A stretch of DNA of 64,000 bases, from positions 51,997,596 to 52,061,595 of the forward strand of contig OZ024854.1 in NCBI GenBank assembly GCA_964017155.1, written 5' to 3'. The position numbers were made by a program, and so were the translations under genes. Shown here piece after piece: positions 33,701 to 45,431 of this stretch. This stretch comes from Oasisia sp. SBJ-2009. Lineage: Eukaryota; Annelida; Polychaeta; Sabellida; Siboglinidae. A model generated the notes under the pieces. The model made no database searches, had not been told where the DNA came from, and saw only the letters and a list, made by a program, of their open reading frames with translations. The stretch's first letter is position 1. Every line of letters starts with the position of its first letter.

Positions 33701-36700
33701 TTATATTTTGTATTTTGTAGCTAAAATATTTACTTTGTTAGAATTTCTGTTTAACATAATGGGCCATGTAAACTTATATTTTGTAGCTAAAAGATTTACT
33801 TTGTTAGCATTTCTCTTTAATATTCATGTAGACGGTTCTTAGCATAATTAGTTTCTAAGTAATTCACTGATTTTTTATCTACCAGTTTTCTCAGGAAACA
33901 TGTGTGAAGCACCCAAAAGAAATCTTCACTGATCAGGCACAATATCAGTACTTTTGTTTTGTTTATGTAATCTACTAAATTCACACACAACCAGTCTGTC
34001 CTCTATAACGTCATCCACCTGTAGTCTGCAAACATGGTGATGCTGTCGATGTTGTCGAAGGCCCCTAGGCCCTGGCCCTCACAACAGGCCCAAATATCCG
34101 CAATGAGGATCTGGGCCCGCTTGTAGCACGACACTGGAAACACATGCAGGTTATCTTATCAAGTCTACGGAGACATGAAAATTAAAATGCATATGATAAT
34201 GATGGAGCATTGCAAATCTATCACTTCTCAGATGTTGAGGTTCATTTACATCTGTCCATGTTCAACTGTCGCCATCGATCAATGGTTTCTGATCTACCAT
34301 TATGGCAAAGTATTTGCCAAAAATATATTATTGGATAGTTACTAACTTTTTCCAGGGAAAGTTAATATTATTTTATAAATTAACAAGTGGCAAGTAAACA
34401 TGATGTGTTACATTACTAGTTGTAAGCAGGTCAGTGGTCGACATATAATTGAATTGTAAACTCCAATAAATAAACCGTTGGGTGTGTTCTGGGGGTTTGC
34501 ATTGTTATGTGGCGATTGTCTGTAGACTTGCACATGTTTACTACGTATGGTGATTATTTGCACATGTGGTTATTGCATAACATTAAAACAATGCAGATCT
34601 ACAAGTTCACCCACAACCCTGTCTTACTCTTATTTGTTCACCAACCTGACCGAGTGTCAGGGCGGTTTATTGCTAACAGACTGATTAGTTAAACCTTTAA
34701 AATGAGGACTCTAGAAATCAGACATTTAGTTACATCTACCTCTCTTGCCCATGTAATCAGCTTCATCCCTGTAAGAAGAGAATTCGGCAACAACCATCCT
34801 AAGCAACGTCCCGGCACTCTTGTTGCTCTTTTTCAACATGTTCACAAAACTTCCATCATATTTCTGAAGAAAAAAACAGTTAGAGACGTACAACATTCAG
34901 AAGTAATCTTCTACAAACGTTTAGATGAAGTGCATCTGGTCATGCAAATAGTCAGCAATGTTTCCATCTACAATATGGTTCTGTTTAACAACTCTAATGT
35001 CAAAGGTCATGACTGAACAAGATGGCCGCCCTCTAATGTCAAAGGTCATGACTGAACAAGATGGCCGCCCTCTAATGTCAAAGGTCATGACTGAACAAGA
35101 TGGCCGTCCTCTAATGTCAAAGGTCATGACTAAACAAGATGGTCGTCCACAGCAGTATGTGTCAGGTGTGAGTGTGGATGCTTGATGGGAAAGCAATAAT
35201 TATCAAGTCCAAAATGTGTAATCTATGTTGCTCAAGTATGTTTTTCTAAATTTATATTTAGAACTTCATATAAATAAAATCTGACAGAGATTGCAAATAA
35301 TGATAGATACCCCTTTGGTACTTGGTTAACAGACAACAGTCAAATAGCTATCAGGATAGAAAACTTATGATCTTCTTTATGTATCCAGTAATATAAAAAT
35401 AATATAATAAATATAAAGTGTAAAGCACTTTGAACGGTCCTGAGGACTGGATACTGCGCTATTTAAGAACTTGCCTTTTTTATAAATGCAAACATAATAG
35501 CAAATGCCATTAGGAGAAAATATTACAAATATGTCTATCAATCAAATTTTAAACACTGTAATAAAATGGGTTAGGGATATATTTAATGCCAAAATTGAAG
35601 TTGATGATAGAATGGATAAGTAACATTTTCCTTGACTACGCTCTGCCTACGACTACAATAAAATGGTAATAATGTAAAAATAAACCCACAAATGAACCTA
35701 CAATGTACAAACTGACAACAATAATTGTTTTAAACAATGACACCTGCAGTCGTTTTAGATTCAAGTCACCTACCTCAACAAGAACCTGGCCAGCCTCGTG
35801 TAGCGCTTCCAGCCTCTCTTTCAGAAGCGGCATTGCTGTCGCTGTGTCAGACTTAAAAATGGCCGCCATTGTCTGTTCACTCAAGGTCGAGTAGTACTTG
35901 GGGTCTGTGATTGGAATACCTTTCTGAAAGCATACAAATGTAATTAATACAGCTAAATAACTGCAACTGTTTTATCGTGAAAAACATTACATTTACATCA
36001 CAGCAAATGTTATGGTGAATACGCCATAAAACCATTTTCTGCCTCTGTGTTTATGTGGTAGAGGACAGACATTTCTGCTAGTATTTATAAATAACTAGTT
36101 GTTATTTAGTAAATGATTTAGTTCTCAAGAAACGTTTTTTGTTTTCCCTGTAAATTTTGGCTGTCTCTCACAGCTTTCTTCAACTATTGTTTTTTTTACA
36201 CTACACCGTACTGTCAACTGTTAGATGACAGGCCAGAGGTTCAAGAACCACATGTATCTAGAAGGACTTGAGTCGAGGTCTGGCAGGAGATGCACTTACT
36301 TATAGGAGTAGAAATAACTCCAACATTTCTGGTAGTCAGCAGGACTACTTAGTTGGGAATTCTGGTAGTCCTCAGATATATGTGGTACTCAGATTTAAGC
36401 ACAATAACACGACAAACACAATATTTTTAAAATATCCCCAATTGTTTTGGTAGTCCATCGGATTTCTGCTGTCATCATCTTTCGTAGTCCGACCAGGTTT
36501 CTGGTAGTCCTCGGACTACCATTATTTTGGCCCTCTGACTTATAACGTATCAATAAGAAGTAGACCTAATGCAAGATAAGTGTAAATGACTACACTAGTG
36601 TGATATTATTAGTGGAGGATTTCTACGAATCTTTGTCAAGAGTGTAATAACCCTTGTCAAGAGTGTAAAATAATAGACTACCTTGGGTAGTAAAACACAC

Positions 36701-39700
36701 TTGTAGTAGTACGTACGTCCAGTGCCCTGTTGATGGCAGCACAGAGTGACCAGTACCCAGTCCAAGACTGACCGCCATAGTTGACCGTATACTTCTCTGC
36801 CCCGGGGGGAGTCCAGAAGGAAAAGTTCAGGGTATCACAGAGGAATATCCTGCTCCAAAATAAGTCACATTTAGGGTCGTCCCCATTACTGGATGAAGCA
36901 CAGATTGGCTAGGCATTGTATTCATAATATATTATGAACAAATGTATATAAAGTGGCGTGAAAATAAAGTGTAAAATTAGTGGTGAACAGAATGTATTTT
37001 TGGTGAAAAATGTGTGATTTTTTTGTAATGAAGAAGCACTTTCACATACATTGCTCGCATTGTCAAAATAACTGTTTAAAGTTTTTCCCCAGAATATCAT
37101 TAATGTTTCTGCCAAGTGTATACATTTTGGCAACTTATTCCACATTCGTCAAATTGGCACTGCAAAACTGTTCTGTCTGATTTGACCCTGTCACATTGTC
37201 ACATTGTGTGGTATGAGATCACTGGTATCACGTGCTGATAGTGAAGCATGTGTGAGCAATCTACATCTCGGCACATTTATATTGCAACCAACAAGCTGTG
37301 GTCAACATCCAACTTGAATAGTTGAGCAAAGAAGAGGTCGCAACAGTAAATACAACATTCCGCATAACACAGACGTCATATCATGCCACCCTGTCACCAC
37401 CAGGTGGAACAGTGAACATTCTGCCAACTGAACGTATGACTGTGGACACTCTGGAACACTTTAAACAAGTCCTCCAGAATAAATCCGGGGCAAAACCCCA
37501 ATGGACAAAACCCTAGTGGATAAAACCCCAACTGACAAACCCTAGTGGATAAAACCCCAACGGGCAAAACCCTAGTGGATAAACCCCAACTGACAAAACC
37601 CTAGTGGATAAACCCCAACGGACAAAACCTTAGCGGATAAAACCCCAACTGACAAAACCCTAGTTGATAAACCCCAACGGACCAAACCCTAGTCGATAAA
37701 ACCACAACGGACAAAACCCTAGTTGATAAATCCCAACTGACAAAACCCTAGTGGATAAAACCACAACGGACAAAACCCTAGTGGATAAAACCCCAACGGA
37801 CAAAACCCTAGTGGATAAAAGCCCAGCGGACAAAATCCCAACAGATAAAACCACAACTGCTTATTGCAAATGTGGACAAAACCACAACAGATAAACCTCA
37901 AGCCGATTTTAGATGTGGAAAAAGAGAGAAACGGAGACAAAACTACAACACCACACTGTAACTACAACACCACACTGTAACTACAACACCACACTGTAAC
38001 TACAACCCCACACTGTAACTACAACACCACACTGTACATTTTCGACATGGTATTTTGAAGTTGTGTATTATTTTGCTTCCCACTGCTGCAAACAGGGCTG
38101 GGTCAATTCCATTTTTTCAATTCCAATTCATTGCAATTTCTTTTATTCAATTGCAATTCCATTTATTTCAAATCAATTTTTTTTCCAATTCCATTTCAAT
38201 TTCTTTCAATTCAATTTTTTTCAATTCCAATTCCAGTTCCATCTATAATCATTCAATTCCATTTCCAGCTCCAATTCACATAACAAAAGTTAACCATAAA
38301 CCATAAAATAATTAATGTGCATACAGGGGGTGATACAGCATCTTATGTATTGATGTATTTATATAATTATATAATCAGTTTTAATATCTATCTTTAAGAA
38401 AATGCTTCTCATATATCTATTAAGATAAAGAAACCATAACATACTACATTAAATGAATAATAAAATTACCAAATGTTATGTTTGTCATAGTTACACTGGT
38501 TACATTTCGGACTGTTTGGAAATATCCTGGCTTCACTTCTGGTACCTGGATAGTCCTAATAATTGTATTTGCTTAGTACCACTACCTGACACTGAGAAAG
38601 CCTGACTGTTATCTGGGCAATTCCCCCAGACAGTACTCATTCACACAAGGCAGTAGGTCAAGTCTAATTGACTTCCCATTCGTTAGTTTCATCCACTGAT
38701 TAACTGCTGGGTAATGTTTGACCAGCAGTTTCATAGTCCTAGTTTTCTTGGTCATTAAACACCATTGCCTGCACACCAATACACCCAACTGTCTGTAAAA
38801 TATCAGATGCTCAATTCCTTTTTATTCAATTCCAAATCTGTCAATTCCAAATCTGTCAATTCCAATTCTGATTCCATTCAATATCTTTCAATTCCAATTC
38901 AAATCGTTTTGTTCCAAATCTTTCAATTCCAATTCCCGCTCCAATTCCGGAATTGAATTGGAATTGAACTGATCAATTCCAACTCATTTTGACTTGACTC
39001 CAGCCCTTGCTGCAAAGCAGTCATGATGTCAGTATTCCACTAATTTAACTTTTAAGTACTAATGTACTTAAATGTAAGAAGAAGGGATGTGTTGTAGCAA
39101 ACGTACCAGTCAATGGCTGCCTTGTCAGTGGTGTTTGGGTTCAATTGATGCTCCCTCCACCGGCCCAGACTGATGGTCTGCTCTGCCCCTGTCACTCCTT
39201 CTTCTATCTGCCGAATACAGAAAATGATATTAAACTGATGGAAGATCATATAATTTCCAGAGTCACAAAATATGTTAAGTATTACACAGAAATATATCAC
39301 CACATAGCGTATGACTATACAGCAACCGAGAGCAATTTTCATTTGAGTGGATGCTTTATAAGTACTTCTATTCAGATAACTAACTAAGCTATTATTAGTT
39401 TTGTTAAATGCACATCTACATGCCAGATGTGAGGTTATTCACGTGTATTTCCCACAAAAATATATTGAATTTATTTATTTATTTTAATTTATGAATTTAT
39501 GTTATTTTATGTCTTGACACAAAAAGTGTTACAATGCGTTCTTTCTGCAACTCTTCCCTAATAATATAATCTAGTGTAATCATGAATGTAAGCCGATGCC
39601 AGCCGGTTAGGTCGCTGTGCTCCAGTGAACACAGTTTATTAATTTATTGTGTGTGTTACATAAAAGGCGTGACTGAGGCTATATAATCAATATATACAAT

Positions 39701-40280
39701 CAATAACCTTAATCGTGACATTTATATATGCTTTATATATCTCATTCTGCCTACCTACCAAGATGCTGCGCTTAAATTGTGAATACATAGGTATTTATTT
39801 AATAATAATAATTTGTATTTGTAAAGCGCCGTATATCCGGAAATATTTCCACTCAGAGGCGTATAAAGTACATTGTAACACATACCGGTGGTACATAAAA
39901 TATTCACAATCAGCTAAACTTGCACATAAAGACGAAATGTTAAATGATAATAATAGATATTTAAATAAAGCTTCTAAAAGTCCTAGTTCATAAGCTAAAC
40001 GTATCAGCAATAAATAGATAAAATAAAATAAATAATAAAATATATAAATAAACTTAATAAGAAAGTAAGTAATTTTTTTACAAAACGATAATTACAGTTA
40101 AAATAAATTTCATCGCAATAGTATAGGTTTATAATAAATACCAGGGTGAGGACGCCCTACCAGTTGAGCTGTCTTCTTGATGCCATCGTCACAGATCCTC
40201 ACATCAGTGCTTCTCTCTGCGACCCAGCGTGCAGATTCACGCGGCAGTAATACCTCATCACCCCCAGTCGACGGCCTCAT
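30725..40280 (-). CDS. QNG1: queuosine 5'-phosphate N-glycosylase (queuosine salvage), 9 coding exons
   Basis: Family DUF2419/Q_salvage (human C9orf64). It releases queuine from queuosine 5'-phosphate so that the base can be re-used by the tRNA-guanine transglycosylase. Exons in coding order: 40280-40161, 39207-39107, 36849-36717, 35923-35774, 34863-34740, 34133-34019, 33079-33009, 32448-32381, 30889-30725. All phases close, giving 1047 nt and 348 aa; the human protein is about 341. Recognisable blocks: [14 protein letters not shown] (exon 1), WREHQLNPN (exon 2), DTLNFSFW and [13 protein letters not shown] (exon 3), [13 protein letters not shown] (exon 4), [12 protein letters not shown] and SITMFADYR (exon 6), [14 protein letters not shown] (exon 7), [16 protein letters not shown] (exon 8), [11 protein letters not shown] and the C-terminal RCIYY (exon 9). 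The aspartate in FADYR belongs to the conserved active-site region of the family. The start ATG at 40280 matches the family N-terminus; an in-frame GTG upstream is less likely. No lesion seen. Confidence 0.96.
30957..31900 (-). repeat. 25-bp minisatellite seeded on the last QNG1 acceptor
   Basis: About 38 copies of a 25-bp unit. Read on the minus (coding) strand it is CTGATTGTACAAGTGTCCCATTCAG. Every complete unit therefore presents TTCAG followed by CTGATTGTA. The genuine exon 9 boundary at 30889 is TTTCAG followed by CTGATTGTAGAAGAGG, identical over the first 9 exon bases. Variants (AGTTGAATG, AGCCGAATG, and 29-bp units with AATCAATCAG) are interspersed. It fills much of QNG1 intron 8. Confidence 0.95.
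33250..33647. mobile_element. TA-flanked foldback MITE in QNG1 intron 6
   Basis: Two imperfect inverted arms of about 105 bp (33250-33360 and 33539-33647) surround a loop of about 180 bp. The termini are CATGTTAAAGAGTCACTGTATG and CATTTAAACGGACACTGTATG, bordered by TA on both sides (33248-33249 and 33648-33649), which fits a Tc1/mariner-type target. No coding. Confidence 0.8.
34992..35147. repeat. 39-bp tandem repeat, four copies, in QNG1 intron 4
   Basis: Four head-to-tail units beginning CTCTAATGTCAAAGGTCATG. Since 39 is divisible by three, both strands stay open across the array, which explains the small repetitive frames here. It is not coding. Confidence 0.95.
35410..35480 (+). mobile_element. 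SINE tail fragment in QNG1 intron 4
   Basis: The segment GTGTAAAGCACTTTGAACGG ... TCCTGAGGACTGGATACTGC ... CTATTTAAGAACTT matches the 3' part of the SINE at 19086-19418 (reversed) and at 49184-49465. Confidence 0.7.
37494..37855. repeat. approximately 30-bp tandem array in QNG1 intron 2
   Basis: About twelve variable units of the form CAAAACCCTAGTGGATAAA plus CCCCAACGGA. The reverse-strand open frames here (repeats of [10 protein letters not shown] type) are artefacts of the array. Confidence 0.9.
37938..38036. repeat. 19-bp tandem array in QNG1 intron 2
   Basis: Five copies of AACTACAACACCACACTGT, immediately upstream of the hAT-like element. Confidence 0.9.
38093..39008. mobile_element. 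hAT-like non-autonomous element with CAATTCC-rich ends, copy 2
   Basis: A perfect 8-bp target duplication GCTGCAAA lies at 38085-38092 and 39009-39016. The termini are CAGGGCTGGGTCAATTCC and, reversed, AAGGGCTGGAGTCAAGTC. Subterminal blocks of degenerate CAATTCC/CAATTC repeats (38104-38275 and 38810-38975) flank an internal region that matches the copy at 1490-3642. It lies 100 bp from QNG1 exon 2. No transposase. Confidence 0.92.
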
Positions 40281-42648
40281 CTCGTGATACAGCCTGGTCC
40301 ACACCCTCACAGATCTGGCAGGCTGACGCGATGAGGTAACAATGAAAATTAGCCTTGCATGTAATGACAGATTTCACATCTATATTAACACTTGTACTTG
40401 TAACAAATTTTATTGGTTTTATTGGCAGTTTGTTGCACACCAAATGTTTATTGTTTTAATATTTAATAATCATTAAAATAAAGACCAGGTTGCATAGTGA
40501 GTTTTAGTGACACTGGGCTTTAATTTGACAATAGCATGTAATCTGGATTTGTTTTGTCAGTATTATAATAATATACGTGAGCAGTTACATAGTCATGCAA
40601 TGATCAATTCTGGGCAGTAGAATGGGTGAATGTTCCAGCCCCTTAGATGCTGATGAGGAGAATTTGTGAAAATAATTTGTACCTGGGTTACTTTAACAAA
40701 AGTTGTTATGTAAATTAAATGACATAACTTTGGTTATTATTTACTGTAACTAAACATCAAATTTAAGTGATGTATTTTAATACATATATGACTTTATGTA
40801 CTTAATACTTATGCTGGTTTATTTGCAGGTTGTTTTTAGGAAATCTGAGCATGGTATCCATGCTCAGATTATGGCAATTCCCACTGATGATGTACATTGT
40901 TTTATATTTTTTATTTTTATTATTACTTTTTAAAGACTGGTATTCTTGGAGGACTTATAAACAACTGATCACATCTTAATTTTAAATTTCAGTCATAGCA
41001 AGTAGAGATCCTCATCATGTATGCTGTCCACATCTTGTATATAGGGGGGGGGAGGGGGGGGGCTTGTCGCCAAACCTGTGTAGTGTTCGCAACAGTGTTT
41101 ACTATAGATATTTCTGGTCAGACTCGACGTAGCGAGATTATCTTATTTAACTTTAATAATGCATATGAAAGAAGGTTTATATAAATTTATATATACAAGT
41201 AACGTTTTCTCTACATCATTACTTTGTCAAGTTCTTCCATGAAATATATTATTCAAAGGGCATTTCCCTGTGACTTGCGATACATATTTGGACCATTCCA
41301 CCAAACTCACAAAAACACATACTTAGATTATCAGTGCTTTTCTACTGTTTAGAAATGTATTCATTAAACTGTATTATATTGGTGCACTCTTATCCTGGAA
41401 TTGGTCAGCCGTCGCATAAACGAAAGATAAACACAACCATTCGCTTACAAGTGCTAAACGTCAAAAATAAAGATGACGACATGTACTATGTATAATAACA
41501 GGCTTTAACAGTAGTTACAAAATTTGTTTTCAAGCTCCAAAATGCTGCACCAATTGAAATATAAAGCATCGCTTATAATTTTCCATATGAAATAAATGTA
41601 TGTGGGATCAACTGTTATGTTCCTAGTGTAACAATGCCATAGTGTTGCTATAAATATATTCACTTTACTTTATTCAAGTGTTAGACAACACACATTGTGA
41701 GAGTATTATTAAAATGCACATGTAAGTTGAGTAGCTTTCCAAAGACCTTCTTTGTCAGCACAGGAGATTAATTGATTGAAGATGCAGTCACCTTGTAAGA
41801 ATTGGCCGGTCTACTAATTTCCCTTCTTCGCATCTGCCTCTATCTTTTTGTATGTTATAGTCGTAGACGCGGCGTTCTCATCTTGGGCAATATTCCCCCT
41901 CCGTACTGACCTCCTAGACAGTTAGCCATGACCTATTCAGTTCAGCCACAGTGTCACTGTCAAATAGAAATCAGATACTCACGGAGAGAGATTCTAATTA
42001 CTCAATCATTTGCAGAAGACATTTCCAAGTGTTCGTTTCAAGAACTTTAATACAGACAGCATAATACAGAAGTTAATACAATTGTCTAACTGGCCTGGCT
42101 CCGTGGGCGCCAGACGTGAAGTTACATGGTGCGTGCGTGCTCTCCTCTCCCCTCTCTCTTCTCTCATCTAACTGCCTGGGTTTAAATACTCTCTGCCAAG
42201 TGGCAGTCACTAACTAGACATTCATTTCCTTATATAGTTAGGCTCTCTGGCCAACGCTGGCTAAGCTTCGGACAACGCTCTAGTCGAGTCTCAGAGATAA
42301 TAATAAGCTGGAATCTCCTATGCCTGGTCTATCCTTAGAGAACTCAGACAACTGGATATAACTGGTTTAACCAAGCTAAGCTTCTAGCTTGCCTATAGCA
42401 TTAATATGACTTCATGTATAATAATTATAGTATTTCATGAAAAGTAATTACAAGGAATTTATGCAACCATAATTCCTTACAACCTGATGCAGAGGTCAGA
42501 CATTCCATTGGCCCTATTACTAGCCAGAGCTCTGTGAGTCAGTTTATGCTGGTGGTTGAGGAAATTTGAAAGATAACTGTTCTTCCAGTACCACAGCAAG
42601 TGTCTTACTTGGTGGCTGCTTTTTGCAAATTCCTAAATATCACCCATC
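40281..42648. other. spacer between QNG1 and the Ulp/PHD gene; QNG1 promoter side
   Basis: No recognisable gene. It should contain the QNG1 5' UTR and promoter, since QNG1 reads leftward from 40280. A G-run (41045-41062) and the LTR-like segment at 41950-42480 are the only structured pieces I see. Confidence 0.45.
41950..42480 (-). mobile_element. candidate LTR of an LTR retrotransposon
   Basis: On the minus strand it begins TGTAAGGAATTATGG. About 300 bp in it has a TATTTAAA box, then a GA-rich stretch, then GTATTAAAG as a possible poly(A) signal, and it ends near TTTGACA (about 41957). This order (TG start, TATA, poly(A) signal, CA end) suits an LTR. I found neither a clear target duplication nor a second copy, so this remains a candidate. 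Confidence 0.4.
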
Positions 42649-42906
42649 ATGGACAAGCAACGAAATTCTTTCAATGAGCATGTGCAAACCGTTATTAAAA
42701 AGTCGACATCAAAACTTATTACTGAGGGCAAATTACAGCGAATTAAGCAATTATGTGATGGTCTTCCACGTGTGTGGACGGGCGAAAATTCTGGGCCCAA
42801 AATGATGCAAAATTCAAGTACTGGGTTGCCTCAAAGGGATTCTACACACGCAAATTGATTGGCGAAGATGCTTCAAAGGTCTTCATGAAGCATAATTAAG
42901 CCACAG
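42649..42906 (+). pseudogene. decayed exon, possible N-terminus of the Ulp/PHD gene
   Basis: A frame from ATG 42649 encodes a charged segment (MDKQRNSFNEHVQTVIKK..) up to about 42780. It then shifts frame into WAQNDAKFKYWVASKGFYTR, followed by a TAA (42897-42899) just before a strong donor CAG/GTAAGT (42907). The KYWV..KGF part resembles N-terminal segments of integrase-related proteins such as the KRBA2/Ginger group; I give this comparison low weight. The frameshift plus the stop point to a broken exon. Confidence 0.35.
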
Positions 42907-45431
42907 GTAAGTTACCAGCCATGTAATCATTGAGAACTTCCGACTTGTGCATGAACTTGTAATAAATTAGTGAACATTGAAATGAATGTTCACCTATAAA
43001 TGTGATTGTTAAAAAGAATATTTTATCAAATATGAACAGATTTGGCTACATCAAAAAGCAGTGTTATTATTTTGAAATACTCAGTTAATAATAATAATGT
43101 ATTTCTTATGTAGCGCCCCATCCAAATAATTGTTCTGGGGTGTTTTATAATGATTCTTCGGAATCTAGTTAAAATAGCAATAATGTTAAAAATAAATATA
43201 AGATGCTACTACAATACTATTTGATAACATATGCTAATAAAAACAATCACTTAAAATACCAACAAAAATTACCTCACAACTATACAGTGTATTTTAAGAA
43301 ATTGTAAAAATAAAAAATAGTAAAGATATGTAATATCCATAATTAATATAATAAATAAAATAAATGGATGCATAGCTGACTAATTAATTACGATCATCGC
43401 TTGTCAAAATAATGATCTGTGAAAAGATGTGTCTAGAGTGCAACCTTAAACTGGTTAACACTCGTACATTGGTGCACTGTAAGGGGTTTAACAAGTTTAA
43501 CAAGGTTTAACAATGGTTCAGAGTGTGTGTGCATTGAAACGTATTTTATTAAATAAAACATTGTGTCAGTGTTCATATAACAGTTCACATACATTTATAC
43601 AATGTCAGTTGGGATTTTCCCTTTATACATGAACTACTTCACACCTTGACAATGATGATAGAATTACTTGTTTTTAATTCCTTTTCCACACCAGTTTTTA
43701 CGTTCTTCCATGCAGCAACGAATTTTGCCCATCCCTGTTTATGATTACACCAAATGATTTTGCTTATTCACCTCTTACCGTGAGTTTTCAAGGATATAGG
43801 ATATGGGAGTGTTACAATTACTTGCATACTTTCACAACTTTAATCACAGATTTATAGTGTATCGTGATAGGGCTATTGTGTGTCACATACCATACTGTAC
43901 TGTGTGACTTGTCTTATATATATATATCAGTGCAATGGTGAATCATTCTGACCCAAACAAATGCCAGGTGATTACTTTATTGTAGGTGATCAGAGCTTAC
44001 ATGCAACTGTTGGTGGAAGGGAAGCGAGCCAATACGATCGACTGCCATGTGATGAACTTCTTACTAAAGTCACCACATACAGCCGCCTTCCCAAAGGTAC
44101 CTTGGAGTATTACAGTAACTCAATGATCATGGACAATATATTTTTTGAGTTGAAATGTCATAGCACTGTTGCTGAATATGTTCTCTGAATGATTTTACAG
44201 GTGATATATTTTCATTTGCATGGGAACATGTACTGTGTCTTATCATCCTTATGCCACACAGCTAAATGTTTTGATGTATGACTGTGTTTCAGCACATCTT
44301 TGGTGATTCAAACATTGTGCTGGCACCTTTCAATGTGTCCAGTGACCATTGGGAGCTGCTGGCTTTCTACCCTAGTGTGAGAAACATTTTGTATGTCAAT
44401 CCATTGGGGGAGAAGCCGATACGCATCAAAGCCATCTAGGATGCGTGGCACATCATCACTAAGAGATGCCCAAATGAAGTTCCGCAGGCGACATGGACAG
44501 TGACACTTCGGCCACACACCAGACAGCAAGATGGCCACAGTTGTGGGGTGTTGGTGATGGAAGTAAGTGCAAAACGGTTAACAAGACACAACTGTGTGCA
44601 TGCCTGTATGTGTGTTACATACCTCCGTTACTTTACTGGTATTTTTTTCCTTGACATGAACTCTTACTATACTTAATTATAAATGCAATGTCCAAGATTT
44701 GTATAAATGCTTTATATTACGTATATATGTATAAGCATATATATATACATAAAATCATTATATATGTTTGTGTGTAAATGTCGCATTGTTGATGCCCTGT
44801 ATATGAGTGAGAATGTTTGTAATGACAACTTCACATTGCACTTCCTAATCAATTATTTCAGTTCGCAGATCTTCTCCTGGCTGACAAAGAGCTCATGATA
44901 ACAAACACCGTGAACAACCTGTGGAGGCAACAGGCACAGCGTCTCCTGGACAACATGGACAGAGGTAACACAATAACATCCAGGACTTTGAACATTGTTT
45001 ATGTCTTATATTATAATAATAGCATATGTAATTAAGCCAGTATCCCAAACCACTATAGTGATTGAAGGAAGATTATATTTTTCAGAGCTCTTCATTTTAG
45101 CATACCATACAAATAACATACAAATGTATTTTATTTTTATTATTGTTTTATATTATGCCAATATATGTGTATCATGTGGTACTATATAAATTTACTAAAC
45201 TGTCTATATACTGCAAATATTGTTGTTACTACTTTATTCTATAACTACTAACTGTGTTTGAATAAACGTATGTTTCTGTTGGTTGTGACAGATGCTGTAA
45301 CTAAATGCTGCAGGTACTGTGGCGGCCAAGACACCGGGACAAGAGAATGGGCAAGTATTATTTGTACTGGATTCGTTTTTTCTATTGGACTAAGTCATGT
45401 TCCTTCATATATCATAATAATTCAGTATTGT

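Noticed and set aside
34921..35196. Frames of [13 protein letters not shown] and its complement
   Set aside because: Artefact of the 39-bp tandem repeat in QNG1 intron 4.
37660..37940. Frames of [10 protein letters not shown] type
   Set aside because: Artefact of the 30-bp tandem array in QNG1 intron 2.
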